NCBI RefSeq assembly: GCF_001887355.1
Contig: NZ_MPIN01000016.1
Span: forward strand, 152,099 to 208,981
Length of the DNA: 56,883 nt
From: Cystobacter ferrugineus
Lineage (GTDB): Bacteria; Myxococcota; Myxococcia; Myxococcales; Myxococcaceae
Direction of reading: 5' to 3'
In this document: in pieces, positions 45,257-53,942 of the stretch
Layout: each line of letters begins with the position of its first letter
How positions within the stretch are numbered: position 1 is the first letter of the stretch
Made by a program: the position numbers and the translations under genes
Notes under the pieces: model-generated
What the model was told of the DNA's origin: nothing
Seen by the model: only the letters and a program-made list of their open reading frames with translations
Database searches by the model: none

Positions 45257-46501
45257 ATGGCGAAGCGGTACTTCAGACTGGTCGATGACGTCTACACCCC
45301 GGGCCGGTGGGAACTGGGAAGTCCTTTGGATGAGCGGGAGCAGGAGATCCGTACCTGGCTGTTCGAGCAGGGCGAGCCCGCTCTCGTCGAGGGGCGAATC
45401 CGGATTCCTATCTATGCCCCTGGCAAGGCGCTCGACTTCTCCTTGCTGGCGGGTTCGTCGATTCCCGTGGTCCATGCCAGGGTGGCAGCCGTGTTCGCCA
45501 AGCTGGCTCCCAGCGATGTGCAGCTCATTCCGGTGGAGGTGAGCGGGCAGAGCGAGCCATACGTCCTCCTCAACATCACGCGCGTCGTGAAGTGCATCGA
45601 CGACGAGGCTTCCGACGAGGTTCGCTATGTGACGCCAGAGCATGGGTTGCCAGACCAGATCGGAGAGTACCGGTCCGTGATCGGCATGCGCATCGATCCC
45701 GCGAAGGTGGGCGATGCCCAGGTGTTCCGTACCTGGGGCTGGGTCGCCATCGTCGTCTCCGAGGCCATCAAGGAGGCCCTTGAGGAACTGGGCGCGACGG
45801 GGGCGAAGTTCCAGGCGGTGACCGGCCCCAGCACCATCAGCGCGGAGGAGCGCGCGCGGGACCGGAAGAGCCGCGAACTACTGGAGACGGCGGCCACCGC
45901 TCGTGAGGTGGCCTGGCGCACCCTGGGCTCGCTGGACAAGGAAGTCTTCATGCCCATTGCCATGAGCGGCTCGTGGCCGGGCCAGCGGCAGCTCTGGAGC
46001 GTCATCCGTCGCGAGGCGGGGCGTACGCTGCTGGTCACGCACGGGCTCTCGGACCCCTTCATCGAGCGCCTGGAGCCCTCCGTGGGTCTCGGTCTGGAAC
46101 TCGCCTTGGAAGTGGACTCGTCCGTGAAGGACATCTCGAAGGGCTGGCCCCTGCTGCTGCTGGACCGTGTGGCGGATGAAGTCACCGAGCACGAGCAGGT
46201 GTGCGAGAGCATGAAGGCAGGCCTCTTCTCCATGGAGGTGTCCGGAAAGGGCATGCCCAAGTCTCTCGTCACCGAGGAGGGCCGGGTGGCCGTGCTGCTG
46301 GGCGTGGCGTCACGCACGCTGCCGGGTCACTTCTCCACGCCGTATGGGGAGGTGAAACTCGTCACCGTCAAGGCATTGCTGCCCTCGGAACTGGGATACT
46401 TGCTGGAGCACGGTGCAGAGGGGCAGGCCGAGCTGGCACGGCGCTTCGTGGAGAGTGGCGAAGAGCACCTGTCGCGTCTCAGGAGGAAGCCCGTGGCGTA
46501 G
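45257..46501 (+). CDS. Immunity protein, Imm11 plus SUFU-like domains
   Basis: A 414-residue soluble protein just behind the AHH toxin gene (ATG after GGAG). Residues 1-185 resemble Imm11/DUF1629 proteins (YFRLVDDV..PGRWELG; WGWVAIVVSEAIKEALEELG). Residues about 215-410 resemble a SUFU-type domain (LWSVIRREAGRTLLVTHGLS; GLGLELALEV; DRVADEVTEHEQ). This two-domain plan is known for myxobacterial toxin immunity proteins. It would neutralise the AHH nuclease delivered by sister cells. The gene remains intact while its toxin gene is interrupted. Confidence 0.83.
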   Translation: MAKRYFRLVDDVYTPGRWELGSPLDEREQEIRTWLFEQGEPALVEGRIRIPIYAPGKALDFSLLAGSSIPVVHARVAAVFAKLAPSDVQLIPVEVSGQSEPYVLLNITRVVKCIDDEASDEVRYVTPEHGLPDQIGEYRSVIGMRIDPAKVGDAQVFRTWGWVAIVVSEAIKEALEELGATGAKFQAVTGPSTISAEERARDRKSRELLETAATAREVAWRTLGSLDKEVFMPIAMSGSWPGQRQLWSVIRREAGRTLLVTHGLSDPFIERLEPSVGLGLELALEVDSSVKDISKGWPLLLLDRVADEVTEHEQVCESMKAGLFSMEVSGKGMPKSLVTEEGRVAVLLGVASRTLPGHFSTPYGEVKLVTVKALLPSELGYLLEHGAEGQAELARRFVESGEEHLSRLRRKPVA

Positions 46502-46696
46502 CACGGAGTGGCGGTAGCTCCGGGCCGGTGATGATGCGCGCCACCCAAAGCCGTCACTGATAAGCGTCGTGGTGGCGCGTTCGCTCGGAGGATGGCACAG
46601 CCTCTTCTCGCGCAGCACTTCGCCCTCAACTGGGACCCCATCCCTCCTATACTTTCGACGCAGCGCTCGTCACCAAGAAGCGAGGTAGCGCTCATC

Positions 46697-46731
46697 GTGG
46701 ACGGACAGAAACAGGATCCCGAGAACGTTCC
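46697..46731 (+). pseudogene. Possible 5' end of a Ser/Thr protein kinase gene cut by IS1380
   Basis: A GTG at 46697 opens VDGQKQDPENVP and then meets the IS end. Short N-termini of this type precede the PxGTxVGxW start of many myxobacterial kinases, and the other flank of the IS carries a tail found on such kinases. The whole catalytic domain is missing. Inference from flank logic only. The rest of 46502-46696 shows no gene. Confidence 0.4.
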
Positions 46732-46749
46732 TAGCCCGGATCGGTCACA
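46732..46749. repeat. IS1380 terminal inverted repeat, 3' end of transposase gene
   Basis: TAGCCCGGATCGGTCACA; pairs with 48373-48390. Confidence 0.9.
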
Positions 46750-46900
46750 CGAAGGCCCGCGCCGGGTGGCCAGGCATCAATTGGCGGCGTCTGCGCGCGG
46801 CGCGTGGCGAATGGACACGCGGCAGCGAGCTGCGGGCATGACAGTGGCCTGCACCAGCCGGCGTTCAGGCCCGTCGAGGTTGTCAAAGAGCTGCGAGGCG

Positions 46901-48292
46901 TCAGGAGGGAGTTGGGACTTCGTGGAGCTGTTGGGCGATGCGCGCGAAGAGGTCCTTCACCGGCGCAGCCGCGCTGAGCGAGAGCACGACGCGGCGGACG
47001 CTGACGCGGACGATGGCGGCAACCTTGAGCAGCTTCAACCGGATGGTGCCCGCCTGCGCCCGCTCCATCTCGGTGCCGCGTAGGCCGAAGTGGCGCAGCA
47101 GGTTCAGCAGGACGTACGCGGCGGAGGCAAACCAGAGGCGCAGCTGGTTGGCGCGCAGGGAGTGGGCGCTGGTCCTGTCGGCGAAGAGGTCCAACTGCTG
47201 CTCCTTGATTCGGTTCTCCATGTCGCCGCGGGCGCAGTAGAGCTGCTCGTACAGAGCCCGGGCCTCATGCTCCTGGGGGCGCAAAGAAGTCACCACGAAG
47301 CGCGGGTTGAATTTGTCCCCGAGCCACTCGGCCTTCGCGACAACGCGGCGTTCGCGCGTCCAGGACTCCAGGGTGCGGTAGCGAAGTTCCCGGTACGCCC
47401 GCACCGGAGCGCCTTTACGCTCTTCGCGGGAGACAGCGCGCACCAGCTTCAGGTCCCCGCTTATCATGGCTTCCAGCCGGGCGTTTCGAGCCAGACCGAA
47501 CACGAAGTCGATGCCGTTCTGCTCGCACCAGGTCATGAGTTCATCCCGGGCGAAGCCGGAATCCGCACGCAGGAGGATGCGCGTCTGCGGCCAGCGCGCG
47601 CGGATGCGCGAGACGAGCCGCTGCACTTCCTCCAGCGAGCCCGCGGCGGCGTCGAGGTCGGCGGTGCGCAGCCTGGCGCACAGCAGGAAGTCGCCAGCGA
47701 AGATGTAGAGCGGCAGGTAGCAGTAGTTGCCGTAGTAGCCGTGGAAGAAGCGGCCCTCCTGCGTGCCGTGAATCGGGTCGTCTGTCGCATCGAGGTCCAG
47801 CACCACTTCGCGCAGCGGCTCACGGTGCGCATCCAGGAACGCATCGACGAAGAAGTTCTCGATGGCCTGGCCGTCGTAAACCACCTTCCGGTAGCGGGCC
47901 TCGGCCGTCGCGTCCGCTGGCGTCAGCTCCAGCCGGTTGAGCGTGCTCGGGCTGGCCAAAGGCTGCTTCTGGGGCTCCGACTTGCCCACCACGGCCGCAA
48001 GCAGCGGGTCGTTTCGCAGCGTCTCATGGTCCACCAGGTCCTCGTAGCCGCACGCGATGCCGAAAACGCGCTGTCGGACGAGTTCTTCCACCGAGTGCTC
48101 AATCAACTCCGGCCTTCTCAAGTCCTTGAAGCACTCGGCGAACTTCCGCATCAGCTCGAACCGCTGGTCCGTTCGGTGCAACAGCGCCAGCCCTCCATCC
48201 GACGAGATGTGCTCGCCGTCGAACGCCGCCACCAGTTTCCTCCTTCCCACGCTGTCGAACTCGACCTGCTTCGCGTTACGCTCTGTTTTCAC
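46901..48292 (-). CDS. IS1380 family transposase, full length
   Basis: A 463-residue DDE transposase, the normal size for the family. The N-terminal dimer/DNA-binding part includes AFDGEHISSDGGLALLHR; catalytic residues are D in VVLDLDATDDPIHG (about residue 168), D in LLRADSGF and E in GDMENRIKEQQ. The final 273 residues match the edge copy exactly as far as can be seen. No stop or frameshift, so it is likely active. Confidence 0.96.
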   Translation of the reverse strand: MKTERNAKQVEFDSVGRRKLVAAFDGEHISSDGGLALLHRTDQRFELMRKFAECFKDLRRPELIEHSVEELVRQRVFGIACGYEDLVDHETLRNDPLLAAVVGKSEPQKQPLASPSTLNRLELTPADATAEARYRKVVYDGQAIENFFVDAFLDAHREPLREVVLDLDATDDPIHGTQEGRFFHGYYGNYCYLPLYIFAGDFLLCARLRTADLDAAAGSLEEVQRLVSRIRARWPQTRILLRADSGFARDELMTWCEQNGIDFVFGLARNARLEAMISGDLKLVRAVSREERKGAPVRAYRELRYRTLESWTRERRVVAKAEWLGDKFNPRFVVTSLRPQEHEARALYEQLYCARGDMENRIKEQQLDLFADRTSAHSLRANQLRLWFASAAYVLLNLLRHFGLRGTEMERAQAGTIRLKLLKVAAIVRVSVRRVVLSLSAAAPVKDLFARIAQQLHEVPTPS

Positions 48293-48372
48293 CGCGTAGC
48301 TCCTTCCGATGGGTGGAAAGCCTTGAGAACTCTCCAGTTATCGGCCGGTCGCTACGCGGTGTTCCCTCCCTT

Positions 48373-48390
48373 TGTGATCGATCCGGGCTA
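48373..48390. repeat. IS1380 terminal inverted repeat, 5' side of transposase gene
   Basis: Reads TGTGATCGATCCGGGCTA on the plus strand. The last base is the A of the ATG of the next frame. Confidence 0.9.
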
Positions 48391-49019
48391 TGTCCACTCC
48401 GACGACGACCGAGACTCCCAGGAGCCAGAAGCAGCGAACGGGCCTTCGCCTCCCACTCAAGGGCGGAACCATGGCGGCAGCGTTGCTCGCAGGCTGTACG
48501 GGTGTTGGGTGCACCGCGACCAACAACCAGGTACGCCCCGAGCCCCCCGCGATTTCCTGCCCCAAGGATTGGCGGAAGACCCACGGGCGGTTCAACGTCA
48601 CTGGCCGCAGCGAGATCGCCACGGTCAAAGGGTACAAGGCCGAGCCCGGAGAGGCGGCCAGGGTGAAGGATGGCCCCGCTACCCTCTTCGTGGGTGAGGT
48701 CGGTGGCGTTGGATACGGGTATGTTGGCAATCTGCCCGCCGGGACCTTGCTTCTTGGCGCGTGGAAGCTCGGCGACAACCGCCTTTTCGGCACATTCACC
48801 GAGGCGAAGATTCCTGGCGTGGGAACTCTCCCTGTGTGTTTGGTTGCTGGCATAGAAGGCGGTAGTCTCGGCTTTCAAGGCGCGAGCTATCTGGACGAAC
48901 GCGGCAAAGTGTTTCTTTGTCCCCCCGGCTTGGGCGTGTGCCTCACTCCCGGAAGCACCCCCAGCAACGCTAAGACACCCACGCGCGTTTCTCTCATTCA
49001 GCCCAGCGGGCAGCCCTAA
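48390..49019 (+). pseudogene. Kinase-associated C-terminal tail protein, 5' end replaced by IS1380
   Basis: The first ATG is made of the last IS base plus TG. The frame reads STPTTTETPRSQKQRTGLR, a membrane-like TMAAALLAGCTGVGC, then a beta-rich domain (ISCPKDWRKTHGRFNV; TLLLGAWKLGDNRLFGTF; GTLPVCLVAG). This domain is commonly the tail of a Ser/Thr kinase gene preceding a DUF2381 gene in myxobacteria, and a DUF2381 gene is next. So this is likely the 3' remainder of a kinase gene whose catalytic part was lost at the IS. A separate lipoprotein gene is the alternative. Confidence 0.65.
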
Positions 49020-49051
49020 CCGTTGTCGTGCTCTTTGGAGGTTGAGTTTCC

Positions 49052-50002
49052 GTGCTGCCCCCCTCTCCCGGTGCCGTCCTGCTGGCCGCCCTGCTCGCTG
49101 GTGCTGCGCAAGCCGCAGAGCCTCCCCCCGTCTCCCGCTGCGCCGCGGCGGCTCGCTTTGACTTGGCGGCAGGGGCCCCGGAGGGAGCGCCGGAAGTGTG
49201 CGCAAGCGCGGACGAGACGACGACCTTCGTCTTTGACTCCCGCGTTGCTGTGGGGGCGGTGGAGTTTCAGCCAGGGGAACGTCTCGCGCATTGGGCACTC
49301 GGGCAAGACGGGCTGAGTCTCTACGCCACTCCCAAGGCGGACTATCTGCCGGGGGAGCGGGTAAAGGTGACGGTGCGCTTCGCGGATGGCGCGGCACCGG
49401 CGAGCGCGAGCTTTTGGCTCGTGGGTCATGCGTCACGAGGGACGCGCCGGGTGGAGGTGTTCCGGCAGCCGCGCCCGCCCGAGGTGCTCAAGAAAGAGCG
49501 TGACGAAGCACAGGCTGAAGCGCGCCAGTGCCAGGAGGACAAAGCGCGGCTTCTGGCCGAGCGTGAGGAGCCGGGCGGGCTCATGGGGGCCGTGTGGTTG
49601 GAGGGGGCCGGTGTCGTGGCGTCCAGCAGCCTTCGCTTTCTGACGAAGCCTCCAGCCAACGCGCTCGGGGTGAAGGGGGCCTGGAGTTACAGCTACACGC
49701 CCACGGGCGAGACCCACCCGGCAAGCATGACGGTGCGGCTGCTCCTCTTAAACCCCGGCGCCGAGCCCTGGACGCTGGCGGGGGCGGCGCTGGTGGACGC
49801 GACAGGGAGACAGGTGGAGCTTGCCCGTTGGCCACTGGCGCCCATCCCCGCGAATGGTACCGGTGCTGTCGTGGTGGGCATCGAGGGGGAGCGCGCGCAG
49901 CTCGGCTGCCCCTGTACCCTCAAGCTATGGGAGGCACAGGGGCCGCGCACCGTCACCCTCGGGAACGTCGAGTTCCCGGTGAGCCAGCAGGCGGGGCCTT
50001 GA
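49052..50002 (+). CDS. DUF2381 family protein
   Basis: A 316-residue exported protein with a signal peptide (AVLLAALLAGAAQAAEP). Family features: FVFDSRVAVGAVEF, EVCASADETTTF near the N-terminus, a charged coiled region (RDEAQAEARQCQEDKARL) and the C-terminal ending TVTLGNVEFPVSQQ. DUF2381 genes are myxobacterial and usually follow a Ser/Thr kinase gene; here that kinase gene seems gutted by the IS. GTG 49052 is 32 bases behind the tail gene. Confidence 0.9.
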   Translation: MLPPSPGAVLLAALLAGAAQAAEPPPVSRCAAAARFDLAAGAPEGAPEVCASADETTTFVFDSRVAVGAVEFQPGERLAHWALGQDGLSLYATPKADYLPGERVKVTVRFADGAAPASASFWLVGHASRGTRRVEVFRQPRPPEVLKKERDEAQAEARQCQEDKARLLAEREEPGGLMGAVWLEGAGVVASSSLRFLTKPPANALGVKGAWSYSYTPTGETHPASMTVRLLLLNPGAEPWTLAGAALVDATGRQVELARWPLAPIPANGTGAVVVGIEGERAQLGCPCTLKLWEAQGPRTVTLGNVEFPVSQQAGP

Positions 50003-50030
50003 GCACGGCCACTGCGAGCCGTGCCGGGCC

Positions 50031-50795
50031 TCAAGGCGTGGAGCGCCCGCCGATCTCCGGGAAGCGCTCGTAGGCCCGTTTGAGCGCGTCCAGGTGGGCG
50101 GGGTTGTCCAGGTCGAGCGGCGCATCGGTGAGTTGCACAACCCACCCGCCCGACGCGGTACGCCGTGAGCGTGACAGCAGCTCCGCGTCGCGGGTCGGGT
50201 CCGGAAAGCCGATGGCCTGTGCGGCAGCGGCGGACCAATAGTTCAGCCACCCCAGGTAATGCGGAATCTCAGGCGCGGGGAGTTCCCATGGGAGTTTGAG
50301 TGAAGGCAGCCCTTTAGGCGGGACATGCGGATCCTCCCCCGGGTGGCGAAACTGCTCTGAGACTGTCACGGCTATCCCATCCGGATCCACGCGCCCCCAG
50401 AACGCGCGAGCGCCCTCCGCAACAGCTTCTAGCACGTCCGCTGCCGCTGCAATGCCGGTTGCGTTGAGCGGCAGGGCTGCATGGACTTCAAACTGTGCCT
50501 GACCACCCGGCGAGGTGCCCGCAGGGCTTTCCCATCCAGACACCGTTACCCGGTAGCTCTCGTCGCCATTGCAAATGAGCCGAAACCCCCTTCCGGTCGG
50601 CCTCCCTTGGGCGAGCCATGACTCGCGCTGCGGCAGCCGGACCAGCTTCCCCTCGCGAGAAATCGTCCACTCCAGGCGTAAGCCAGGGAACGCGCGTTCC
50701 ATTCCATGAACAACAGCCAAAGGGCGGCTGTCGGCACCTACGAGCGCAGGCGCGTAGACGATAATACCAATGTCGTTTTCTTGCGTTGCAGGCAT
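50031..50795 (-). CDS. DUF5953 family protein, putative immunity
   Basis: A 254-residue soluble protein. Recognisable by IIVYAPALVGADSRPLAVVH, GMERAFPGLRLEW, SPGGQAQFEVHAALPL, IPHYLGWLNYWSAAAAQAIG and DAPLDLDNPAHLDALKRAYE. It follows the DUF6310 lipoprotein gene by one base, the usual toxin-immunity order, so it likely protects against that protein. ATG 50795 is used; the frame is open upstream but only inside the neighbour. Confidence 0.85.
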   Translation of the reverse strand: MPATQENDIGIIVYAPALVGADSRPLAVVHGMERAFPGLRLEWTISREGKLVRLPQRESWLAQGRPTGRGFRLICNGDESYRVTVSGWESPAGTSPGGQAQFEVHAALPLNATGIAAAADVLEAVAEGARAFWGRVDPDGIAVTVSEQFRHPGEDPHVPPKGLPSLKLPWELPAPEIPHYLGWLNYWSAAAAQAIGFPDPTRDAELLSRSRRTASGGWVVQLTDAPLDLDNPAHLDALKRAYERFPEIGGRSTP

Positions 50796-50796
50796 T

Positions 50797-51756
50797 TCAG
50801 CACCACTCCATGATGACAACTTTGAGGGTGGGGTCTTGCTTGAGCAGGGCAGCTTTGTGTGCTGCGCTGCGCACACCGACCTTGAAGTCAAATCCGCAGG
50901 CCAGAGCAAGGGCGCGCTCGTACTGCAACTTCGGCAGTTGTTCCTCAAGCACAATTCTCCGAAGTTCGGGCGGGTACGTGTCGAAGTTGTCGGTCTTGAC
51001 CTCCCACAGCGTGCGCGTGGCCAGTTGCAGCGCGTCGAAGTCCTTCCCATTCACGAACACATCCCCACCTGGGTTAATGTTATTCGGAATTCTGTCGGCG
51101 CACTTGTTGTGCAATTTATTACCGCCACGGTGATAATTTTTCGGTATGGGCTCGCACCTGTTGCGATCTCGCTCCGAAGTCTCGGGTGGATCCAGAGGCG
51201 GGAAAAAATCCGGCCCCTTTGGCTCCGGCTGGGGCTTCTGCTCTTGCGAGGGCTTCGGCGGGGCGGGCTTCGTTACAGGCACCGGGCGCGTCTCGGGCAC
51301 CGGGCGCGTTTCAGGCACCGGGCGCGTTTCAGGCACTGGCCTTACCTGGGGACGACCCTTCTTCTCGTAAGCCTCCAGGGCCTCTTTGATGGCGAATCCC
51401 ACCACCACCACGCCCGCCACGACTACCGCGCCCACGACGATCTCCGGCGCTGCGAGGACGCAGACCCCGAGCCCCATTGCCGCAGCGCCCGCTGAGGCCA
51501 CCGCACATCGTCCCGTGATGTCGTGGAACTCGATCCGGTCATGGTCGAGGGCCTGATAGCACCGCTCCGCCAGCACGGGCCAGGGCTCGGAAGCTTCGCG
51601 GACGGCGCACCGCCCCCCATCCGTCCAGGGCAGCGCCGCCGCTCGCTGGAGGTTGGCATACCTCGGGTCCCAGTCCACGGGCTCTTCCGGGCTTGGCGCT
51701 GACGTCGCGCAAGCGGAGACGTAGAGCAGAAGTGCGATGCACGCTCGGAGACGCAT
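50797..51756 (-). CDS. DUF6310 lipoprotein toxin (SitA-like)
   Basis: A 319-residue lipoprotein: signal MRLRACIALLLYVSACAT (lipobox VSAC), a hydrophobic middle (VVGAVVVAGVVVVGFAI), a proline-rich linker with VPETRP repeated three times, and a C-terminal DUF6310 domain (HNKCADRIPNNINPGGDVFV, LWEVKTDNFDTYP) that looks like a restriction-fold nuclease with the EVK catalytic signature. The plan of lipid anchor, linker and C-terminal enzyme fits toxins exchanged between myxobacterial outer membranes. Next gene is the DUF5953 partner. Confidence 0.85.
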   Translation of the reverse strand: MRLRACIALLLYVSACATSAPSPEEPVDWDPRYANLQRAAALPWTDGGRCAVREASEPWPVLAERCYQALDHDRIEFHDITGRCAVASAGAAAMGLGVCVLAAPEIVVGAVVVAGVVVVGFAIKEALEAYEKKGRPQVRPVPETRPVPETRPVPETRPVPVTKPAPPKPSQEQKPQPEPKGPDFFPPLDPPETSERDRNRCEPIPKNYHRGGNKLHNKCADRIPNNINPGGDVFVNGKDFDALQLATRTLWEVKTDNFDTYPPELRRIVLEEQLPKLQYERALALACGFDFKVGVRSAAHKAALLKQDPTLKVVIMEWC

Positions 51757-52187
51757 GGCCAGGTCCTCCCTTGGTTCTAGGACCTGGCGGGTCCTGGTGG
51801 GTCCGGTCGGAGTATGACAGCGCCCCCCGACAGCGACGAACGAGTGCGCAGACAGCTCCCCGCCATGTCGCGTCTATGTCGCGTGACACTGCGGAATGGC
51901 CTGGAACAGGGTGGGACAGGGCGGGACGCGGCGGGATGTCGATTCCCAGTGCTTCCGGGTGGTTACGAGGTAAGGGCGCGAATCTGTTGGGGTATTCGCA
52001 CCGCCCGGCGCGGGTTCGATTCCCGCCGCGCCAACGCAGAGCGACCCGCCGCTCTCAAGCGCACCACCTCCGAAAAAGGAAACGGGGCTTGCCTTCGGGG
52101 ACCAAATTGATTCTTGACGGACCAAATTTGGACCGAATCGGGATGGGGCAGGTTCGGGTTGAGGGGAGGAGTAGGAGCCGCCGTGGC
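51757..52187. other. Intergenic stretch of 431 bases with a tRNA-end-like segment
   Basis: No gene is supported here. The only structured item is the T-arm-like segment at 51974-52033. Several short overlapping frames exist but none looks like protein. Confidence 0.5.
51974..52033 (+). other. tRNA 3'-end-like sequence (possible attachment-site relic)
   Basis: GCGGGTTCGATTCCCGC at 52010-52026 is a perfect T-arm (5-bp stem, TTCGATT loop). It is followed by CGCGCC and an A, and GGCGCG at 51975-51980 can pair with that as an acceptor stem. Only 29 bases separate the acceptor strand from the T-arm, about 12 too few for a full D-arm plus anticodon arm. Not a functional tRNA; more likely a fragment left by integration at a tRNA gene. 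Confidence 0.4.
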
Positions 52188-53795
52188 TCAGAAGGGGATC
52201 TCGCCGAGGAGGCGCCGGATGTTCTTCTCTATCAGCGCCTCTGCTTGAACGAGCACCTCTCTCCCATCTCCCAGGCGCCACAACCCTCGGGCATCTGCCT
52301 CCCGTAGGGCCGCCTCCGGTCCGAACACGACCTGGACCTCGGAGACCTGCGAGTCCAGCACCGCGAAGCGATGAGGGCTCCCCCTGGATTCGAGCACCTG
52401 ATTGAGCAGCCCGACCACTGCGCCAATGTCCTCAAGCGAGCGCGAGTTGCGGGCCTTGACCGAGAAGCGCTGCCCGTCCGCGTAGGCCCTCAGCGTGTAC
52501 TCGTCGCTCGAGGGCGGCTGGAAAAGATCGGCCGGGGGAGTTTTCGGAGGGAGTTGTTCAAACACCACCCCGGCCAGCTCTGGGCGCACCTTCCAGGCCA
52601 GCGTCACCAGCAGCTCGTCATGCCGGCGGGGAAAGGTCCTTGTCGCAAGGTTGATGATGAAGGCTCGCTGAGCCTGACGCATGATGGCGCTCAGGTAGAG
52701 GCTTTGCGGCTCATCTTCCTGCGTGGGTGTTGCCGCGGGCACCAGCTTCCGTTCTCGAGCCCAGGCCTTCATCTCCGCGAGAGAAGAAAAGTTCCTGACC
52801 GTGGCGAGGGATTTGGGGGCATCCTGAAGCTCGGGAGACCTGGAGGCGGACATGGCGAAGCGAGCGGTCGCCGCCCAGCTGCTCGCGACCCACTTCTCCA
52901 GGCATCGCTCGACTGTCAGCGCATCGACTCTCTCGGGTTGGTTGGGGATGGGAGGGCACGTCCACGCTTGCTCCTCCTCCCGCCGCCGCGCGAACTCGTC
53001 CCTCATGGCCTCCCGCCGCTCCCACTCCGCTCGTACCTCACCGCTGGCCCGGCGCCACAGCTCCTCGCGGAGTCCTTGGGCCACGGGCTCCTGGTAGCGT
53101 GAGAGCCAATACATGGCCGTAACGAACAGCTCCTCCCGGCTCTGATTCAAGATGCGGCGGACTGCGCTCTCGAGGGCAGGGGTGAACCGGGGGGAGTCGA
53201 AGAGGCTGTGGTGGTCGAGCACCCACGTGATGGGGGCGTCCTCTCGGGCGAAGAGAGCTGTTGTCTCGCTCCCCGGGCAGCGCACCAGCTTGCGCCAGAG
53301 CAGCTCGGTGAGAAGAGGGGGCTCCTTGGCAACGTCGGCCAACCGCTCCCTCAGCCACGCGCACGGCACGCCCTCGTCGTGGATCCCTTTGAGAAAGCCC
53401 ATGTCGTCCGGAGGCTTGTCATCGCCGTGGTCACCGAGTCCCAGGACCACCCCATAAGTCCCCCAGAGTTCATCGAGGCTCCGCGCTGAAGCTGCCGCCT
53501 GACGGAGCACGGAGAGGAACTTCGCCCCCATCTCCTGATCATCCTCCAGCAAGCGGGCTCGCACATAGGAGAGCGGGGGGCCCTTCTCCAACTCGTGGTG
53601 GAAGCCCTCCACCCGCGAGGGCAGTGGACCGGCGAAGCGCGGCGGCAAGGGTGCCGCGACCCGATCGAGATGGAGGCGCGGCAGTTCCCTGCCGGACCGC
53701 GTGGACGCTCCGTACTCGGGATCGCGGACCAGGATGTAAACGGTGCCTCCCAGAACGAGGCCCACCAGAACAACCATGAATGGCCACAGCTTCAC
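52188..53795 (-). CDS. Membrane-anchored protein of unknown function, 535 aa
   Basis: Not recognised. GTG 53795 lies behind GGGAG and gives an N-terminal membrane span (LWPFMVVLVGLVLGGTVYIL) and a long soluble part, mostly helical (FLSVLRQAAASARSLDELWG; LREELWRRASGEVRAEWERR). The C-terminus is alpha/beta (YTLRAYADGQRFSVKARNSR). It resembles no enzyme I know. It is divergent from the lipoprotein toxin at 53943 and 147 bases from it, so it may belong to the same competition locus. The open frame continues further upstream but that part is antisense to the toxin gene. Confidence 0.72.
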   Translation of the reverse strand: MKLWPFMVVLVGLVLGGTVYILVRDPEYGASTRSGRELPRLHLDRVAAPLPPRFAGPLPSRVEGFHHELEKGPPLSYVRARLLEDDQEMGAKFLSVLRQAAASARSLDELWGTYGVVLGLGDHGDDKPPDDMGFLKGIHDEGVPCAWLRERLADVAKEPPLLTELLWRKLVRCPGSETTALFAREDAPITWVLDHHSLFDSPRFTPALESAVRRILNQSREELFVTAMYWLSRYQEPVAQGLREELWRRASGEVRAEWERREAMRDEFARRREEEQAWTCPPIPNQPERVDALTVERCLEKWVASSWAATARFAMSASRSPELQDAPKSLATVRNFSSLAEMKAWARERKLVPAATPTQEDEPQSLYLSAIMRQAQRAFIINLATRTFPRRHDELLVTLAWKVRPELAGVVFEQLPPKTPPADLFQPPSSDEYTLRAYADGQRFSVKARNSRSLEDIGAVVGLLNQVLESRGSPHRFAVLDSQVSEVQVVFGPEAALREADARGLWRLGDGREVLVQAEALIEKNIRRLLGEIPF

Positions 53796-53942
53796 GCCAG
53801 TACTCCCGGGCGGCAGTGAGGACTCCACGCGCGCATGAATGAGCGTGTCAGAACGGGAACCCTCACTCAAATGGTAATGGTGACGACGGTCTTCGTCCCG
53901 CGTCCTTCCTCTGTCCTGGCGCGAATGGGAGCCTGAACGCCT

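Larger units (their letters stand above)
46732..48390 (-). mobile_element. Complete IS1380 family insertion sequence, 1659 bp
   Basis: Ends are TAGCCCGGATCGGTCACA at 46732 and, read inward from 48390, TAGCCCGGATCGATCACA: 17 of 18 bases match. One transposase gene fills the element. The flanking four bases (TTCC and TGTC) do not form a target duplication, which suggests that DNA next to the IS was lost after insertion. The partial copy at 1-991 is in the opposite orientation. Confidence 0.95.

Noticed and set aside
47090-48697. Long plus-strand frame through the IS1380 element
   Set aside because: Antisense to an intact transposase and crossing the IS end; no domain is visible.
51974-52033. 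Complete tRNA gene
   Set aside because: About 12 bases too short for a D-arm and anticodon arm, and no anticodon loop can be placed.
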